In this document: positions 7,564 to 16,486 of the stretch, one piece after another
How the letters are laid out: the number at the start of each line of letters is the position of its first letter
Position numbering within the stretch: the stretch's first letter is position 1
Assembly (NCBI RefSeq): GCF_002797355.1
Contig: NZ_KZ454940.1
Coordinates: 186,001-250,000, forward strand
Origin: Bacillus xiapuensis
Lineage (GTDB): Bacteria; Bacillota; Bacilli; Bacillales; Domibacillaceae
Direction: 5' to 3'
DNA: 64,000 nucleotides
Translations under genes and position numbers: made by a program
Notes under the pieces: model-generated
The model's database searches: none
Seen by the model: the letters and a program-made list of their open reading frames with translations, nothing else
Told to the model about the DNA's origin: nothing

Positions 7564-8220
7564 CTAAACCAATATTGATTGTTTAATTTTCTTTACAATA
7601 ACCATTTCATCCATTAAGGTATATCCCAATTTATTAAGTGTCATATGTAAGAATTTTATACAAATACTTTCGTTTACATATTTTTCTTCCAACATACTCA
7701 ATGGTTTTAATACTGTGCTCAGATCATGACTTTGATTTTTTTCGTCGTTTTTAGAAAAGTTAATTTGAGTATTTAAATCCTCCCTGTTAAAACGGTTAAC
7801 TGTTTTAGTCCAATAATTTACATAGATATCAATAAATTCGTTATTTAGACAATTGAAAATCTGTAAAATAATTTTTGATAATGGTAATACAAAAGTAGAG
7901 GAATCAATATCTTTATTATCAATAATAAATCTTGATAGTTCTATTGAAAATTCCTCATATATACCCAATGACGAACCAAATAAATTATATTCCGGGTCAT
8001 AGATTTTTTTTAATACTCTTTGTTCCTCAAACAGTTTATAAATCATTTTTTCAATCTTGCTTTGAAAGCTAGATTGAATCCTAAACCTAAAATGAAAACC
8101 AATTGGATCAATATATTGAATAAAGAAAAATTTTACATCAGGATATTCTTTAAGGATATTACTCACTTTATCTAAAAAGTAATTTCGATCCTTTGTATAA
8201 ATATGATAACTGCTCCACAT
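7564..8220 (-). CDS. Split LanB elimination protein (SpaB C-terminal / thiopeptide-type domain)
   Basis: A 218-residue protein of the lantibiotic dehydratase C-terminal type. Visible family marks are the opening W-x-S-Y-x-IY, FFFIQYIDPIGFHFRFRI (the RY-x-DP-x-x-H-x-R-x-R motif, here with Gln for Arg at the first position) and YDPEYNLFG. Such proteins remove glutamate from glutamylated Ser/Thr to give dehydroalanine or dehydrobutyrine; relatives in thiopeptide pathways make the central pyridine. Only one such domain is in the operon, directly after the glutamylation protein (5 bases apart), so elimination is the simpler reading. The Gln substitution is noted. Confidence 0.82.
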   Translation of the reverse strand: MWSSYHIYTKDRNYFLDKVSNILKEYPDVKFFFIQYIDPIGFHFRFRIQSSFQSKIEKMIYKLFEEQRVLKKIYDPEYNLFGSSLGIYEEFSIELSRFIIDNKDIDSSTFVLPLSKIILQIFNCLNNEFIDIYVNYWTKTVNRFNREDLNTQINFSKNDEKNQSHDLSTVLKPLSMLEEKYVNESICIKFLHMTLNKLGYTLMDEMVIVKKIKQSILV

Positions 8221-8225
8221 TGTGA

Positions 8226-10358
8226 CTACTCCTCTATTTTCAATACCGCATATTCAACTACTTTTTGTTCCAAGCTCTCGTTAAAATTTGGCTTGATTTC
8301 TTCAATAATAACTTCTTTTTCCTCTTTTAAGATTCGTTTTAACACTTTAATTGATTCAGAAGAATACAATGATATCCATATAGGCTTACTTTTTTTGAAA
8401 CTATAATTGTTTTTTCTAAGGAAAAATTCCATCGGTAGATTATTCTCTGTAAAATACGATGATATAGCCATGAAAAAATCCCAATTACTCATATCAGTTG
8501 ATTGAATAGCATCTTGAACAATAAGATTATATTGTTTTCGATTGTTTAATTTTCCTGAATTTTTCATGTCAATATTCCATGGATGAATGAGATTTAAGAG
8601 CACACCTTTAGAGCCATAAAAAAGGTGAAATGGTATGGTGCCTAAATATAGTAAATGGATAAATTCATCCTTATACACAAACCTAATTTGATTATCAACA
8701 GATACGTGCAAATGTATATCTAAAAAATCTTCTGGCCACTTCATTTTTTTATGGAATGATTTCCCACTGTCGACATGATTTGAAATTTCTTCATCCATAA
8801 CGACTTCATAGATAGGAAAATCTTCATAAAATAATTTATTGTAATACTTTTTCAAATTATCATTAATACACTTATCAAATATTTCAGCATTTCGATGAAA
8901 AACAGCTCCACTTCCAGCATTAATGTTATTTATTACTATATTTCCATTAACATCACTTTGATAAAAGATTAATGCGCTCTTTCTCATTTGTGGCTTAATT
9001 GTTACTGTATTTTTTATCGTTAAATTACGTTCGAACATATATTTCTCTTTAATATCAGTAACAACTGCTAATAACGATTGATTTTGATACTTCTCCTTAT
9101 TTTCTAAAATTAAATTATATATATAATAAAAATTTTTATTTTGAACAACACAATCATCGAAAATCTCCTTCATTCTTTCCGAGCTAATCGTTGGGACTGA
9201 AAATTGATTTTTCTCAACATCATTATGATAATACAGAGGTAATTCCAAAAACTTTTCACATAAACTAACGCCAAAATAGTTTGAATCATGTCTCGATAAG
9301 TATTTCAAAACTTTATTAGAAATTTGTTCATACTGAATATCATTTATACAATTTGGAAATAAAAGTTCAACCATTTGAATTCCAAAGATACTCACAATGA
9401 TATCTTTAAACTTTTGGTCATCGTTTATATATAAACTATAATCAGGAACGATTACCCCATTATTTACAAGTACCTCATAGGTAAAATTGTTTTCTTCTTG
9501 AAGAACATTTTTTATATTATTAGGAGTTTTACAATTTTCAATGCACTTTAATATGTTCACAACTTCCTTATTGTGTAATATGTCATCTTGTTTTAATACC
9601 CAATCTACTCCATTTAGCAAAAAATTCTTTTCATAATATATACCTTCTGCATTGTTAATTTTCTTAAAGACTGGGTTAATTTTTATTCTTAAAAGATTCA
9701 TTACCTCAACATCATTCATCGCTGCAGTCAATATTAAATACTTCACAACATTATTTAACTGTAAAGTTTCTTCACTATCCTTTTTATGCAAGCTATAGTA
9801 GGTTGTTTTTCCAAAATAACTTAATGGGCTGGTCTTTACAGTTGCGCGTTGTACATATCCATATCGAGCTCTATTAAAAGAATCTTTTTGAATCTTCAAA
9901 TCTACTAGACTTTTATAGGCTTTAGGAGTTGTAACTTTTAGAGCCTTTTTAAATCTTTCTTCCGTATAAAATGCTTCATAATAGTTTTTTTCTTTATTTT
10001 GAAACACGTTATTCATCTTTTGTTTTAAACTAGTTAATTCAATTATCAATAAGTTATATTTAGAAATTACCTCGTTAATTATTTTATCTGCACTATCATC
10101 CACAGATTCTTTTACATCTAACTTACGTTTTATTCTTCTCTTCACAGATTGATATATTCTTAGTAACTCTACTTCTTGTGTATCGTAATATTTTTTAGTT
10201 TTCTTATTTAGTTCCGTCAATAATATTTCTTGAATATTTTGTAATTCTTGTTTTTTCACTAAATATTCTTTTACAAAAAATAAATCCTTATCCTTTAAAC
10301 GATTCAAAAGAGAAGGTGTAAATAAGGCTTCCCTCTTCATACATAATAATTCATTCAA
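8226..10358 (-). CDS. Split LanB glutamylation protein (lantibiotic dehydratase N-terminal type)
   Basis: About 710 residues, the usual size of a stand-alone glutamylation domain. The motif RATVKTSPLSYFGKTTYYSL near residue 175 is the conserved R-x-x-x-K-x-SP-x-S signature. The enzyme transfers glutamate from Glu-tRNA to Ser/Thr of the precursor before elimination. The elimination domain is absent and is encoded by the next gene, as in goadsporin and thiopeptide operons. The start is ambiguous: a TTG at 10358 lies 8 bases after AAGGGGG; a GTG three codons earlier sits on the ribosome site, and an ATG lies at 10340. The gene overlaps the end of the M50 gene, so translation is coupled. Confidence 0.88.
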   Translation of the reverse strand: MNELLCMKREALFTPSLLNRLKDKDLFFVKEYLVKKQELQNIQEILLTELNKKTKKYYDTQEVELLRIYQSVKRRIKRKLDVKESVDDSADKIINEVISKYNLLIIELTSLKQKMNNVFQNKEKNYYEAFYTEERFKKALKVTTPKAYKSLVDLKIQKDSFNRARYGYVQRATVKTSPLSYFGKTTYYSLHKKDSEETLQLNNVVKYLILTAAMNDVEVMNLLRIKINPVFKKINNAEGIYYEKNFLLNGVDWVLKQDDILHNKEVVNILKCIENCKTPNNIKNVLQEENNFTYEVLVNNGVIVPDYSLYINDDQKFKDIIVSIFGIQMVELLFPNCINDIQYEQISNKVLKYLSRHDSNYFGVSLCEKFLELPLYYHNDVEKNQFSVPTISSERMKEIFDDCVVQNKNFYYIYNLILENKEKYQNQSLLAVVTDIKEKYMFERNLTIKNTVTIKPQMRKSALIFYQSDVNGNIVINNINAGSGAVFHRNAEIFDKCINDNLKKYYNKLFYEDFPIYEVVMDEEISNHVDSGKSFHKKMKWPEDFLDIHLHVSVDNQIRFVYKDEFIHLLYLGTIPFHLFYGSKGVLLNLIHPWNIDMKNSGKLNNRKQYNLIVQDAIQSTDMSNWDFFMAISSYFTENNLPMEFFLRKNNYSFKKSKPIWISLYSSESIKVLKRILKEEKEVIIEEIKPNFNESLEQKVVEYAVLKIEE

Positions 10359-11269
10359 AAAGACCACCCCCTTGTTTGCATAAAGTATACATTTAAAACC
10401 ATAATCACGAACATGAATAATACAATTACATAGAATGCTAACCCATATGCCAGTTTTATGATGTCTCTATATCCTTTGAGAATACTTTGCTTTTTCTTCG
10501 AGAAAATAAATTGCTTGGTATAATTAATCGCCTCAGTCCGAAAGTTTGATTTTCCTATCAAAGAAAATATCCCTAAATAAAAATCCGTAGGAAAAAAAAT
10601 ATTGTAGTTAAATATACTCATTATTAATTGCAAGTTTAGACAGATAATAAACTCTGGTTGTTGAAAGATTAAAGCTAATGAACTATATAAAATAATTAAA
10701 ATCAAATCTGCAATATTTCCTGCAAAAGCTACATTTGCTCTTTTTAGGTCATTTCCAGTCGGAACAATTTTCACATAAAAAATTGGGATAAAGTAATACT
10801 TTAATTTGAACGCTATTGAAAAAATTTCTATTCCCTGCATTCTTGAAATGACAACATGTAACATTTCATGAATAAACAAAATACCACCCAAAAAAACTAG
10901 CATCGCTATCCCATATTCCTTAAAATTAAGAAGTTCAAAATCTAAATAACCTATACCATCAAATGATTGAATCAAAAGTGTTATTGCAATTGGTAATAGT
11001 CCTAAAAAGAATATTAGCTGATTAATCAGTATAAACTTTGGACTTATGTTACTATTAGTTATAAAAATTTTATTTACCCAATGTTCTTCTTTTAATTCAG
11101 TATCATCATAGAATCCAATCTTATTTAATTCTTCTATCTTTTCTTTCTTTAAGGTTGCTTCAATGTCTCCCTTATATGTTAGGTAGTACCCTTTACAATT
11201 TTTCCTATCGAATAAAAAATATTTATTTTCATTTAAAAATTCTATCGAAAAGTTCGGATTTTTTTTCAT
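10355..11269 (-). CDS. Membrane M50-family zinc metallopeptidase
   Basis: First gene of the operon, 304 residues. Residues 1-85 are soluble; then come about five to six membrane segments. The zinc motif H-E-M-L-H (HExxH) lies within a membrane helix (GGILFIHEMLHVVISR, near residue 135), and a later N-x-x-FPTD element (near 225) resembles the second M50 metal-ligand motif. M50 proteases cut within or near membranes, and members occur beside other modified-peptide operons. It could remove the shared leader during export, since the ABC transporter has no peptidase domain, or it could give immunity. SD AAGGAAAGG. Function inferred; protein class clear. Confidence 0.85.
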   Translation of the reverse strand: MKKNPNFSIEFLNENKYFLFDRKNCKGYYLTYKGDIEATLKKEKIEELNKIGFYDDTELKEEHWVNKIFITNSNISPKFILINQLIFFLGLLPIAITLLIQSFDGIGYLDFELLNFKEYGIAMLVFLGGILFIHEMLHVVISRMQGIEIFSIAFKLKYYFIPIFYVKIVPTGNDLKRANVAFAGNIADLILIILYSSLALIFQQPEFIICLNLQLIMSIFNYNIFFPTDFYLGIFSLIGKSNFRTEAINYTKQFIFSKKKQSILKGYRDIIKLAYGLAFYVIVLFMFVIMVLNVYFMQTRGWSF

Positions 11270-11401
11270 AAAATAGCCTTTCCTTCCATAAGAAAATATT
11301 ACTATTATTAAGAATTTTCCATCATGTTATATAATTCATTTAATGCATCAATAAAATTCTTACAATTTTCTACAACTTTATATAAATATTACTTTTTTTA
11401 C

Positions 11402-11430
11402 AATATATCACATTTATCTAGGTTTGACAA
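11402..11430 (-). promoter_or_regulatory. Sigma-A promoter of the peptide operon
   Basis: On the minus strand TTGTCA (11425-11430) and TATATT (11402-11407) are separated by 17 bases, with TG one base before the -10. Each box matches 5 of 6 consensus positions. Transcription would begin about 125 bases before the M50 gene. Its -35 overlaps that of an opposing promoter. Confidence 0.6.
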
Positions 11431-11451
11431 TACGAACCTTAATTCTTTAAT
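11424..11451 (+). promoter_or_regulatory. Possible divergent promoter for the zinc-ribbon gene
   Basis: On the plus strand a perfect TTGACA (11424-11429) is followed after 16 bases by TTTAAT (11446-11451). The -35 shares bases with the -35 of the minus-strand operon promoter, so the two could not be occupied at once. Confidence 0.4.
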
Positions 11452-11560
11452 GTACTTTTGAAGGCTTTTAAAGGATTTTCACGAATTTTACCCATAGTGG
11501 GAATTCAAGGAGATAAGGCACGGGTTATTTCCAAAATCAATGAACGAGGAGGAATTGTTG

Positions 11561-11740
11561 ATGATAAGCGAAAAATGTTCCAAATGTGGGGCAACTGAGT
11601 TTACAGAAGCTACAGATTATATGCCAGTAAAACCAAGTAAAATGTCGATGAAAGGTTCAAATAAAATCTATAAGTTTTGCTTAAAATGTGGAGAAGTTGA
11701 TTCTATTCGCATTGAAAACGTGAGTATTTTTAAAAAATAG
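11561..11740 (+). CDS. Small zinc-ribbon protein (59 aa)
   Basis: The ATG at 11561 is 8 bases after GGAGG (11548-11552); an upstream ATG at 11540 precedes that ribosome site and is not preferred. The protein has two zinc knuckles, CSKCG near the start and CLKCGE near residue 46, which can hold one zinc ion, separated by a basic region (KPSKMSMKGSNKIYKF). Short zinc-ribbon proteins of this form are common in Bacillaceae and have no assigned function. It is the only plus-strand gene at this end of the island and may or may not belong to the peptide system. Confidence 0.75.
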   Translation: MISEKCSKCGATEFTEATDYMPVKPSKMSMKGSNKIYKFCLKCGEVDSIRIENVSIFKK

Positions 11741-11763
11741 ACTCTATTCGATAATCGGTTCTG

Positions 11764-11913
11764 GTGCAAAAACTTAATGGTCAATGGATGTATCTATATC
11801 GTGCAGTGGACTCCGAAGGAAACACTATTGATTTTCACCTTGGCAAAAATAGGAATACCCAATTTTATATTGCAGGGGCGATCGGCGGCTCCCTGCTGTC
11901 TGCCCTTTCATAA
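11764..11913 (+). pseudogene. IS6-family (IS26/IS240-like) transposase remnant
   Basis: In one frame, about 30 codons read VQKLNGQWMYLYRAVDSEGN then TIDFHLGKNR. This matches the stretch around the first catalytic Asp in IS6-family transposases (V-K-x-x-G-x-W-x-Y-LYRAVD-x-x-G-x-T-x-D-F). Nothing of the family lies before it, and after 11853 the frame continues for 20 unrelated codons to a stop at 11911. It is a short fossil of an insertion sequence and marks the right side of the island. Confidence 0.7.
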
Positions 11914-11921
11914 ATGCACAA

Positions 11922-11953
11922 GAAGAACCCTGGGGACATCCACAGGGTTCTTC
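11922..11953 (+). terminator. Hairpin, possible terminator
   Basis: A perfect 11-base stem (GAAGAACCCTG/CAGGGTTCTTC) with a 10-base loop. The following T-run is weak (GTTTG), so it may be an inefficient terminator for plus-strand transcripts leaving the island, or a relic of a lost gene. Confidence 0.5.
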
Positions 11954-11965
11954 GTTTGAGGCAAT

Positions 11966-11997
11966 GAAAAACGAGCTTGCTGATCAGCAAGCTCGTT
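11966..11997 (-). terminator. ssrA terminator
   Basis: A perfect palindrome AACGAGCTTGCTGATCAGCA...CTCGTT at 11970-11997 followed on the minus strand by TTTTC. It lies 34 bases past the 3' end of the tmRNA gene. Confidence 0.85.
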
Positions 11998-12030
11998 GAG
12001 TATGTCGTATTTGCCACCAACAGTATGTAT

Positions 12031-12387
12031 TGGTGGAGACGGTGGGAGTCGAACCCACGTCCAAAGATAACGGCACTTAAGCTTCTACGAGCGTAGTCGA
12101 TATATTCGCGGTTCGCTAACTTCTCTGCCTATCGACAGGCGTTAAAGCAGCTAGTCTGATTGTTCTCTTCCTTCATCCTCAGACGGCGGAATCCGGCGTA
12201 ACCCGCTTAATTTGAGTCCGCTACCCTACCACACGGGTGATGGAGGGGCGAACCTTTAGACTGCTATTAGGCAGCTAAAGCGTAATTGTTTTGTTTGCCA
12301 GTTATTGGCTTTGACGTTTTAACGAGGCCGATCCCCTCGACTCGCAACTTAAGCTCGAACTATCCCTGTCGAATCCGTAACGTCCCC
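12031..12387 (-). ncRNA. ssrA: tmRNA (transfer-messenger RNA)
   Basis: The 5' end GGGGACGTTACGGATTCGAC and the 3' tRNA-like end GGTTCGACTCCCACCGTCTC followed by CCA are the diagnostic tmRNA termini. The tag reading frame (12267-12299, minus strand) encodes GKQNNYALAA and then TAA; with the alanine carried by the tRNA part, the tag is AGKQNNYALAA, ending in the usual ALAA protease signal. tmRNA rescues ribosomes stalled on broken mRNA, together with SmpB encoded just upstream. The mature 5' end is expected from RNase P cleavage of a longer transcript. The accessory island begins immediately beyond its 3' end. Confidence 0.97.
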
Positions 12388-12448
12388 TTTATTAAGAGAG
12401 TGAACGGATGCTTCAGGCTGTTGTCAGCCAGAGCCAGTTACATTTTCT

Positions 12449-12476
12449 ATTATAACATACTCAATGAGAATATCAA
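12449..12476 (-). promoter_or_regulatory. ssrA promoter
   Basis: TTGATA (12471-12476) and a perfect TATAAT (12449-12454) with a 16-base spacer, plus TG before the -10. It starts about 60 bases before the mature tmRNA end and lies between ssrA and smpB. Confidence 0.7.
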
Positions 12477-12491
12477 GGGACAGCGCTAAGT

Positions 12492-12962
12492 TTAGAATCC
12501 TTTTTGCCGGTCTCTAAAGGCGCGTTCAATGTCCCGCTTCGCTTCTTTCCTCTTTAGGTCTTCCCGCTTGTCGAATTTCTTTTTCCCTTTTCCAAGTCCG
12601 ATTAACAACTTAGCATAACCGTCTTTTAAATACAATTTCAGCGGAACAATCGAATAGCCGGCTTCTTTCGTTTCACCGATCAGCTTATCGATTTGTTTGC
12701 GGTGCAAAAGCAGCTTTCTCGTCCGCAGCGGATCATGGTTGAAGCGGTTGCCTTGTTCATACGGGCTGATATGCATGTTATATACAAATACTTCCCCGTT
12801 ATGAACGCGGGCAAACGCATCTTTTAAATTGACGCGGCCGTTGCGGATCGATTTGATTTCCGTTCCTTGCAGCACGATCCCGGCTTCATAGGTTTCTTCG
12901 ATAAAATAATCATGACGCGCTTTTTTATTTTGCGCGATAACTTTTCCTTCTCCCTTTGGCAT
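12492..12962 (-). CDS. smpB: SsrA-binding protein SmpB
   Basis: 156 residues, the normal family length, from an ATG at 12962 ([20 protein letters not shown]) with AAGGTGA upstream; a longer reading of 16 more codons is not supported. SmpB binds the tRNA-like part of tmRNA and mimics the codon-anticodon arm in the decoding centre. Visible marks are [18 protein letters not shown] and the basic C-terminal tail ([20 protein letters not shown]) that enters the mRNA channel. It sits between rnr and ssrA, linking rescue to RNase R, which degrades the faulty mRNA. Confidence 0.97.
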   Translation of the reverse strand: MPKGEGKVIAQNKKARHDYFIEETYEAGIVLQGTEIKSIRNGRVNLKDAFARVHNGEVFVYNMHISPYEQGNRFNHDPLRTRKLLLHRKQIDKLIGETKEAGYSIVPLKLYLKDGYAKLLIGLGKGKKKFDKREDLKRKEAKRDIERAFRDRQKGF

Positions 12963-13024
12963 CTGTTTCACCTTCCGTTTGTAAGTTGGGGCGGCAAGCG
13001 GCAGCCGCAACTGCCGCTTGAAGG

Positions 13025-15370
13025 TCAGCGTTTATTCTTCCGCTTTTTCTTCATTTTCTTCGGCACACCCTCATAATACTTGCCCCTTTTTTTCTTTTTG
13101 CGTGGAGGCTGATTGCTCCATTCTTCCGCCGCTCCCCCTTGACTTTTCTCTTGTGAAGCACGGCTTTTAGGGCGTTCTGATTGGAGTCTCAGCACTTTCT
13201 TCTGTTCTTTCTCGGGCCGCTTTCTATTATTTTTCATGCCGACGATTTCAAAGTCAATCGATTGCTCTTCTTTATTGACATTGGTGACACGAACAGTTAT
13301 CTCGTCCCCGATGCGGAACACATTCCCAGTACGCTCTCCGATCATGGCAAAATGACGCTCGTCATACCGGTAATAATCATCGGTCATATAGGAGACATGC
13401 ACGAGCCCTTCAATCGTATTCGGCAATTCCACGAACATCCCGAAATTCGTCACAGAGCTGATAATCCCGTCAAACTCTTCACCGATTTTATCCAGCATAA
13501 ACTCTGCCTTTTTCAGCTCGTCCGTGTCGCGCTCGGCATCAACTGCCCGGCGCTCCATGCTGGATGTATGATCCGCAATTTCCGGCAGACGGGCATCCCA
13601 TTTTGCTTGTGTAGCCGGATCAATCTGACCGTTGATTAAATAGGTGCGAATTAATCTGTGGACAATCAAATCGGGATAGCGGCGAATCGGCGATGTAAAA
13701 TGCGTATAGAAATCGGTGGACAAACCGAAGTGGCCGAGACTTTCCGGTGCGTATTTCGCTTGCTGCATGGAACGCAGCATCACGGTAGAAATGACGACCT
13801 CTTCCGGCTTGCCTTCAATCGCTTCAATAACTTCTTGCAGCGCGCGCGGATGGACAGAGTTGGCTGTTCCTTTGACCATAAGCCCAAAATTAGTAATAAA
13901 CTCAAAGAATCGCTGCAGCTTATCTTCTTTCGGGTCTTCATGTATGCGGTATAAGAACGGAACATCCATCCAGTGGAAATGTTCAGCGACCGTTTCATTG
14001 GCCACCAGCATAAACTCTTCAATCAGACGCTCGGCAACAGAACGCTCGCGCAGCACAACGTCTGTTGGCTTTCCGGTTTCATCAACCAGCACTTTCGACT
14101 CTTTGAAATCAAAATCGATGGCTCCGCGCTTTTTGCGCTTTTCTCTAAGTATAGCCGCCAGTTCCTCCATTTGTTCAAATAAAGGCACGAGCGCTGCATA
14201 TTTTTGGCGCAGCTCTTCATCTTTGTCGACGAGAATGCCGTTGACATCACTGTATGTCATTCGCTCCGTTGTCCGAATCACACTTTGGAAAATTTCGTGA
14301 TGAACGACCTCTCCTGCTTCGTTAATTTCCATTTCACACGATAAGGTCAAGCGGTCCACTTGCGGATTCAATGAACAAATCCCATTCGATAGGCGATGAG
14401 GGATCATCGGGATGACGCGATCAACCAAGTACACGCTCGTTCCCCGCTCATACGCTTCGCGGTCGATCGGCGAACCTTCAGTGACATAGTGGCTGACGTC
14501 AGCAATATGAACCCCCAGTTTATAGTGGCCGTTGTCCAATCTTTTGACTGTTACGGCATCATCGAGATCCTTTGCATCCGCGCCATCAATCGTCACGATG
14601 GTTTCACCCCGCAAGTCGCGGCGGTTTTCCGTATCCTTCTCGTTAATCGTGTCCGGAACGGCATTAGCCTGCTCCATTACTTCCTCTGGAAACTCTTGCG
14701 GCAAACCATGCTTATAAATAATCGAAATGATATCGACGCCCGGATCATTTTTGTGGCCGAGAATTTGAATGATTTCTCCCTCGGCATTTTTGCGGCCATC
14801 TGGATAGGAAGTGATTTTCACTACAACTTTATGACCTTCCACTGCTCCATGCACCGCTTCCTTCGGGATAAAAATGTCGCTGGCAAATTTTTTATCATCT
14901 GGAATGACAAAACCAAAATGCTTGCTGTCCGTATACGTGCCGACAATTTCGCTTTTTCCCCGTTCCAGAATTCGGACTACCGTTCCTTCTCGCCGTGATC
15001 CTCTTGTTTCCGAAGTGACACGCACTAAAGCGATGTCGCCATTTAACGCCCCGTTCGTCTCGTGCGGCGGGATAAAGATATCATCCATCCCCGCTTCCTC
15101 CGGCATTAAAAAGGCGAAGCCCTTTGCATGACCGGAGATCTTGCCGCGAACGAGATTCATTTTCTCGGGCAATCCGTAGCGATTTACTCGCGTGCGCACA
15201 ACCAACCCCTTCTCTTCCATATGAACAAGCGCTTTGACGAATGTCTTAAAATCCGCTGAATCTTCCACTCCAAGAGCTTCTTCCAGCTCTTTCACTGTCA
15301 GCGGTTTGTAAGATTCTTCTTTCATGTACGTCAGCAGCCGCTCGACATATTCTTGCATTTGCTCTTCCAT
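13025..15370 (-). CDS. rnr: Ribonuclease R
   Basis: 781 residues: an N-terminal winged helix (1-70), two cold-shock domains ([16 protein letters not shown] near 77; [14 protein letters not shown] near 145), the RNB catalytic domain with [13 protein letters not shown] (near 255) carrying the metal-binding Asp residues, an S1 domain ([18 protein letters not shown] near 635) and a long Lys/Arg-rich tail. RNase R is a processive 3'-5' exonuclease able to unwind structured RNA; it degrades rRNA fragments and, with tmRNA-SmpB, non-stop mRNAs. It lies directly before smpB, 62 bases from it. Confidence 0.97.
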   Translation of the reverse strand: MEEQMQEYVERLLTYMKEESYKPLTVKELEEALGVEDSADFKTFVKALVHMEEKGLVVRTRVNRYGLPEKMNLVRGKISGHAKGFAFLMPEEAGMDDIFIPPHETNGALNGDIALVRVTSETRGSRREGTVVRILERGKSEIVGTYTDSKHFGFVIPDDKKFASDIFIPKEAVHGAVEGHKVVVKITSYPDGRKNAEGEIIQILGHKNDPGVDIISIIYKHGLPQEFPEEVMEQANAVPDTINEKDTENRRDLRGETIVTIDGADAKDLDDAVTVKRLDNGHYKLGVHIADVSHYVTEGSPIDREAYERGTSVYLVDRVIPMIPHRLSNGICSLNPQVDRLTLSCEMEINEAGEVVHHEIFQSVIRTTERMTYSDVNGILVDKDEELRQKYAALVPLFEQMEELAAILREKRKKRGAIDFDFKESKVLVDETGKPTDVVLRERSVAERLIEEFMLVANETVAEHFHWMDVPFLYRIHEDPKEDKLQRFFEFITNFGLMVKGTANSVHPRALQEVIEAIEGKPEEVVISTVMLRSMQQAKYAPESLGHFGLSTDFYTHFTSPIRRYPDLIVHRLIRTYLINGQIDPATQAKWDARLPEIADHTSSMERRAVDAERDTDELKKAEFMLDKIGEEFDGIISSVTNFGMFVELPNTIEGLVHVSYMTDDYYRYDERHFAMIGERTGNVFRIGDEITVRVTNVNKEEQSIDFEIVGMKNNRKRPEKEQKKVLRLQSERPKSRASQEKSQGGAAEEWSNQPPRKKKKRGKYYEGVPKKMKKKRKNKR

Positions 15371-15589
15371 GTGCTCTCCTCCAATCGTCCTTTATCCCGC
15401 ATATAAGATGCTGTGTGACTCCCGCTTCAAGATGAAGCAAGAAACCCAAAGTAAAGCATCTAAATGCCCGGTTCGTTCTGTCCTGCGCAATGCAGGTGCA
15501 AAGGCGCTGCAGCAAGACGCTGAGATGTTCACCTTTGTTCTTGTTTGCAAAAGCGGAGAAATAATTTTCCCGCGGTTTAAAAAACTTCT

Positions 15590-16336
15590 TTATACCGTCC
15601 AGTCCAGCCGCTCTAAAAATTGATAAACGTCTTCATGCAGTTGCTCTTTCTCTTTATCAAGTGTAATAACATGGCCGGATTCTTCATACCATTTGATCTC
15701 TTTCATCGTGGCTTCTATTTCGTCGTAAATGATATTGGCACTGTTCGGGTTAATGATTTGATCATGGCGGGCCTGTACGACAAATGTAGGCGCATAAATC
15801 ATGTCGACATGCTCTCTGACATCCGCGATTAAACGCTGCAACGCTTTCAACGTAGTCATCGGCTTTTGCTTAAACTCTTCCATCTCTTTTTCAATTACCT
15901 CTGGCGACTTTCCTTCAAACTCTTTAAATTTGCGGGCATATTCCACCACATTCTCATACATAAGATCTTCGCTTTTGAAATACATCGGCGCACACATTGG
16001 GATAATTCCCTTCACGGGAGCGGTGGAGCCAAGCTTTAAAGAAAAGACGCCGCCTAAAGACAATCCAGCTACTGCGATTTCTTCATAGCCTAAATCCTTT
16101 AAATGCTGATAGCCGCCTTTCACATCTTCCCACCAGTCATCCGGACCTGTGGCCAGGAGTTCTTCCGGCGGCACCCCGTGTCCCTTGTAATGCGGCGCAT
16201 GGGAAGTATAGCCTTTTTTCTCGAGAAAACGGCCGAGCATGCGAACATCTGATGAATTTCCTGTAAAGCCGTGCAGCAGCAAAACCGCCCGTTTGCCCGC
16301 TTCAAATGTAAATGGTTTTGGCAAGGTAGGTCTCAT
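15590..16336 (-). CDS. est: Carboxylesterase, Est30 type
   Basis: 248-residue alpha/beta hydrolase, the length of Bacillus carboxylesterase Est (YvaK) and Geobacillus Est30. The oxyanion segment [14 protein letters not shown] is near residue 20, the nucleophile Ser is in AGLSLGGV (near 94), and the acid and His are in ARHDQI and ESGHVITLD near the C-terminus. It hydrolyses short-chain esters in the cytoplasm; the natural substrate is unknown. Position between secG and rnr is the same as in B. subtilis. Confidence 0.93.
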   Translation of the reverse strand: MRPTLPKPFTFEAGKRAVLLLHGFTGNSSDVRMLGRFLEKKGYTSHAPHYKGHGVPPEELLATGPDDWWEDVKGGYQHLKDLGYEEIAVAGLSLGGVFSLKLGSTAPVKGIIPMCAPMYFKSEDLMYENVVEYARKFKEFEGKSPEVIEKEMEEFKQKPMTTLKALQRLIADVREHVDMIYAPTFVVQARHDQIINPNSANIIYDEIEATMKEIKWYEESGHVITLDKEKEQLHEDVYQFLERLDWTV

Positions 16337-16455
16337 GATGAATAAACTCCTTTGCTATAGTATGGACCGTTCATAGAACTCTCATAATTATTTTACGAAA
16401 TTATCCCTGCCGGAGCCAGCAGAAGGGGTTAGGAGGCTTACCATAGAAGAGCAAG

Positions 16456-16485
16456 AAAGCCCGGCTAAAGCAGCCGGGCTTTTTC
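16456..16485 (-). terminator. Terminator after secG
   Basis: A perfect 10-base stem AAGCCCGGCT/AGCCGGGCTT with a 5-base loop, just past the secG stop. The plus-strand side also has a T-run, so it may work in both directions. Confidence 0.7.
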
Positions 16486-16486
16486 A

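Noticed and set aside
11456..11599. Plus-strand frame reading SRILPIVGIQGDKARVISKI around the zinc-ribbon start
   Set aside because: It looks protein-like but has only a TTG without a ribosome site, matches no family I know, and overlaps the better-supported zinc-ribbon gene.
14396..14998. Plus-strand frame of 200 codons opposite rnr
   Set aside because: Antisense to RNase R, with composition typical of a shadow frame and no ribosome site.
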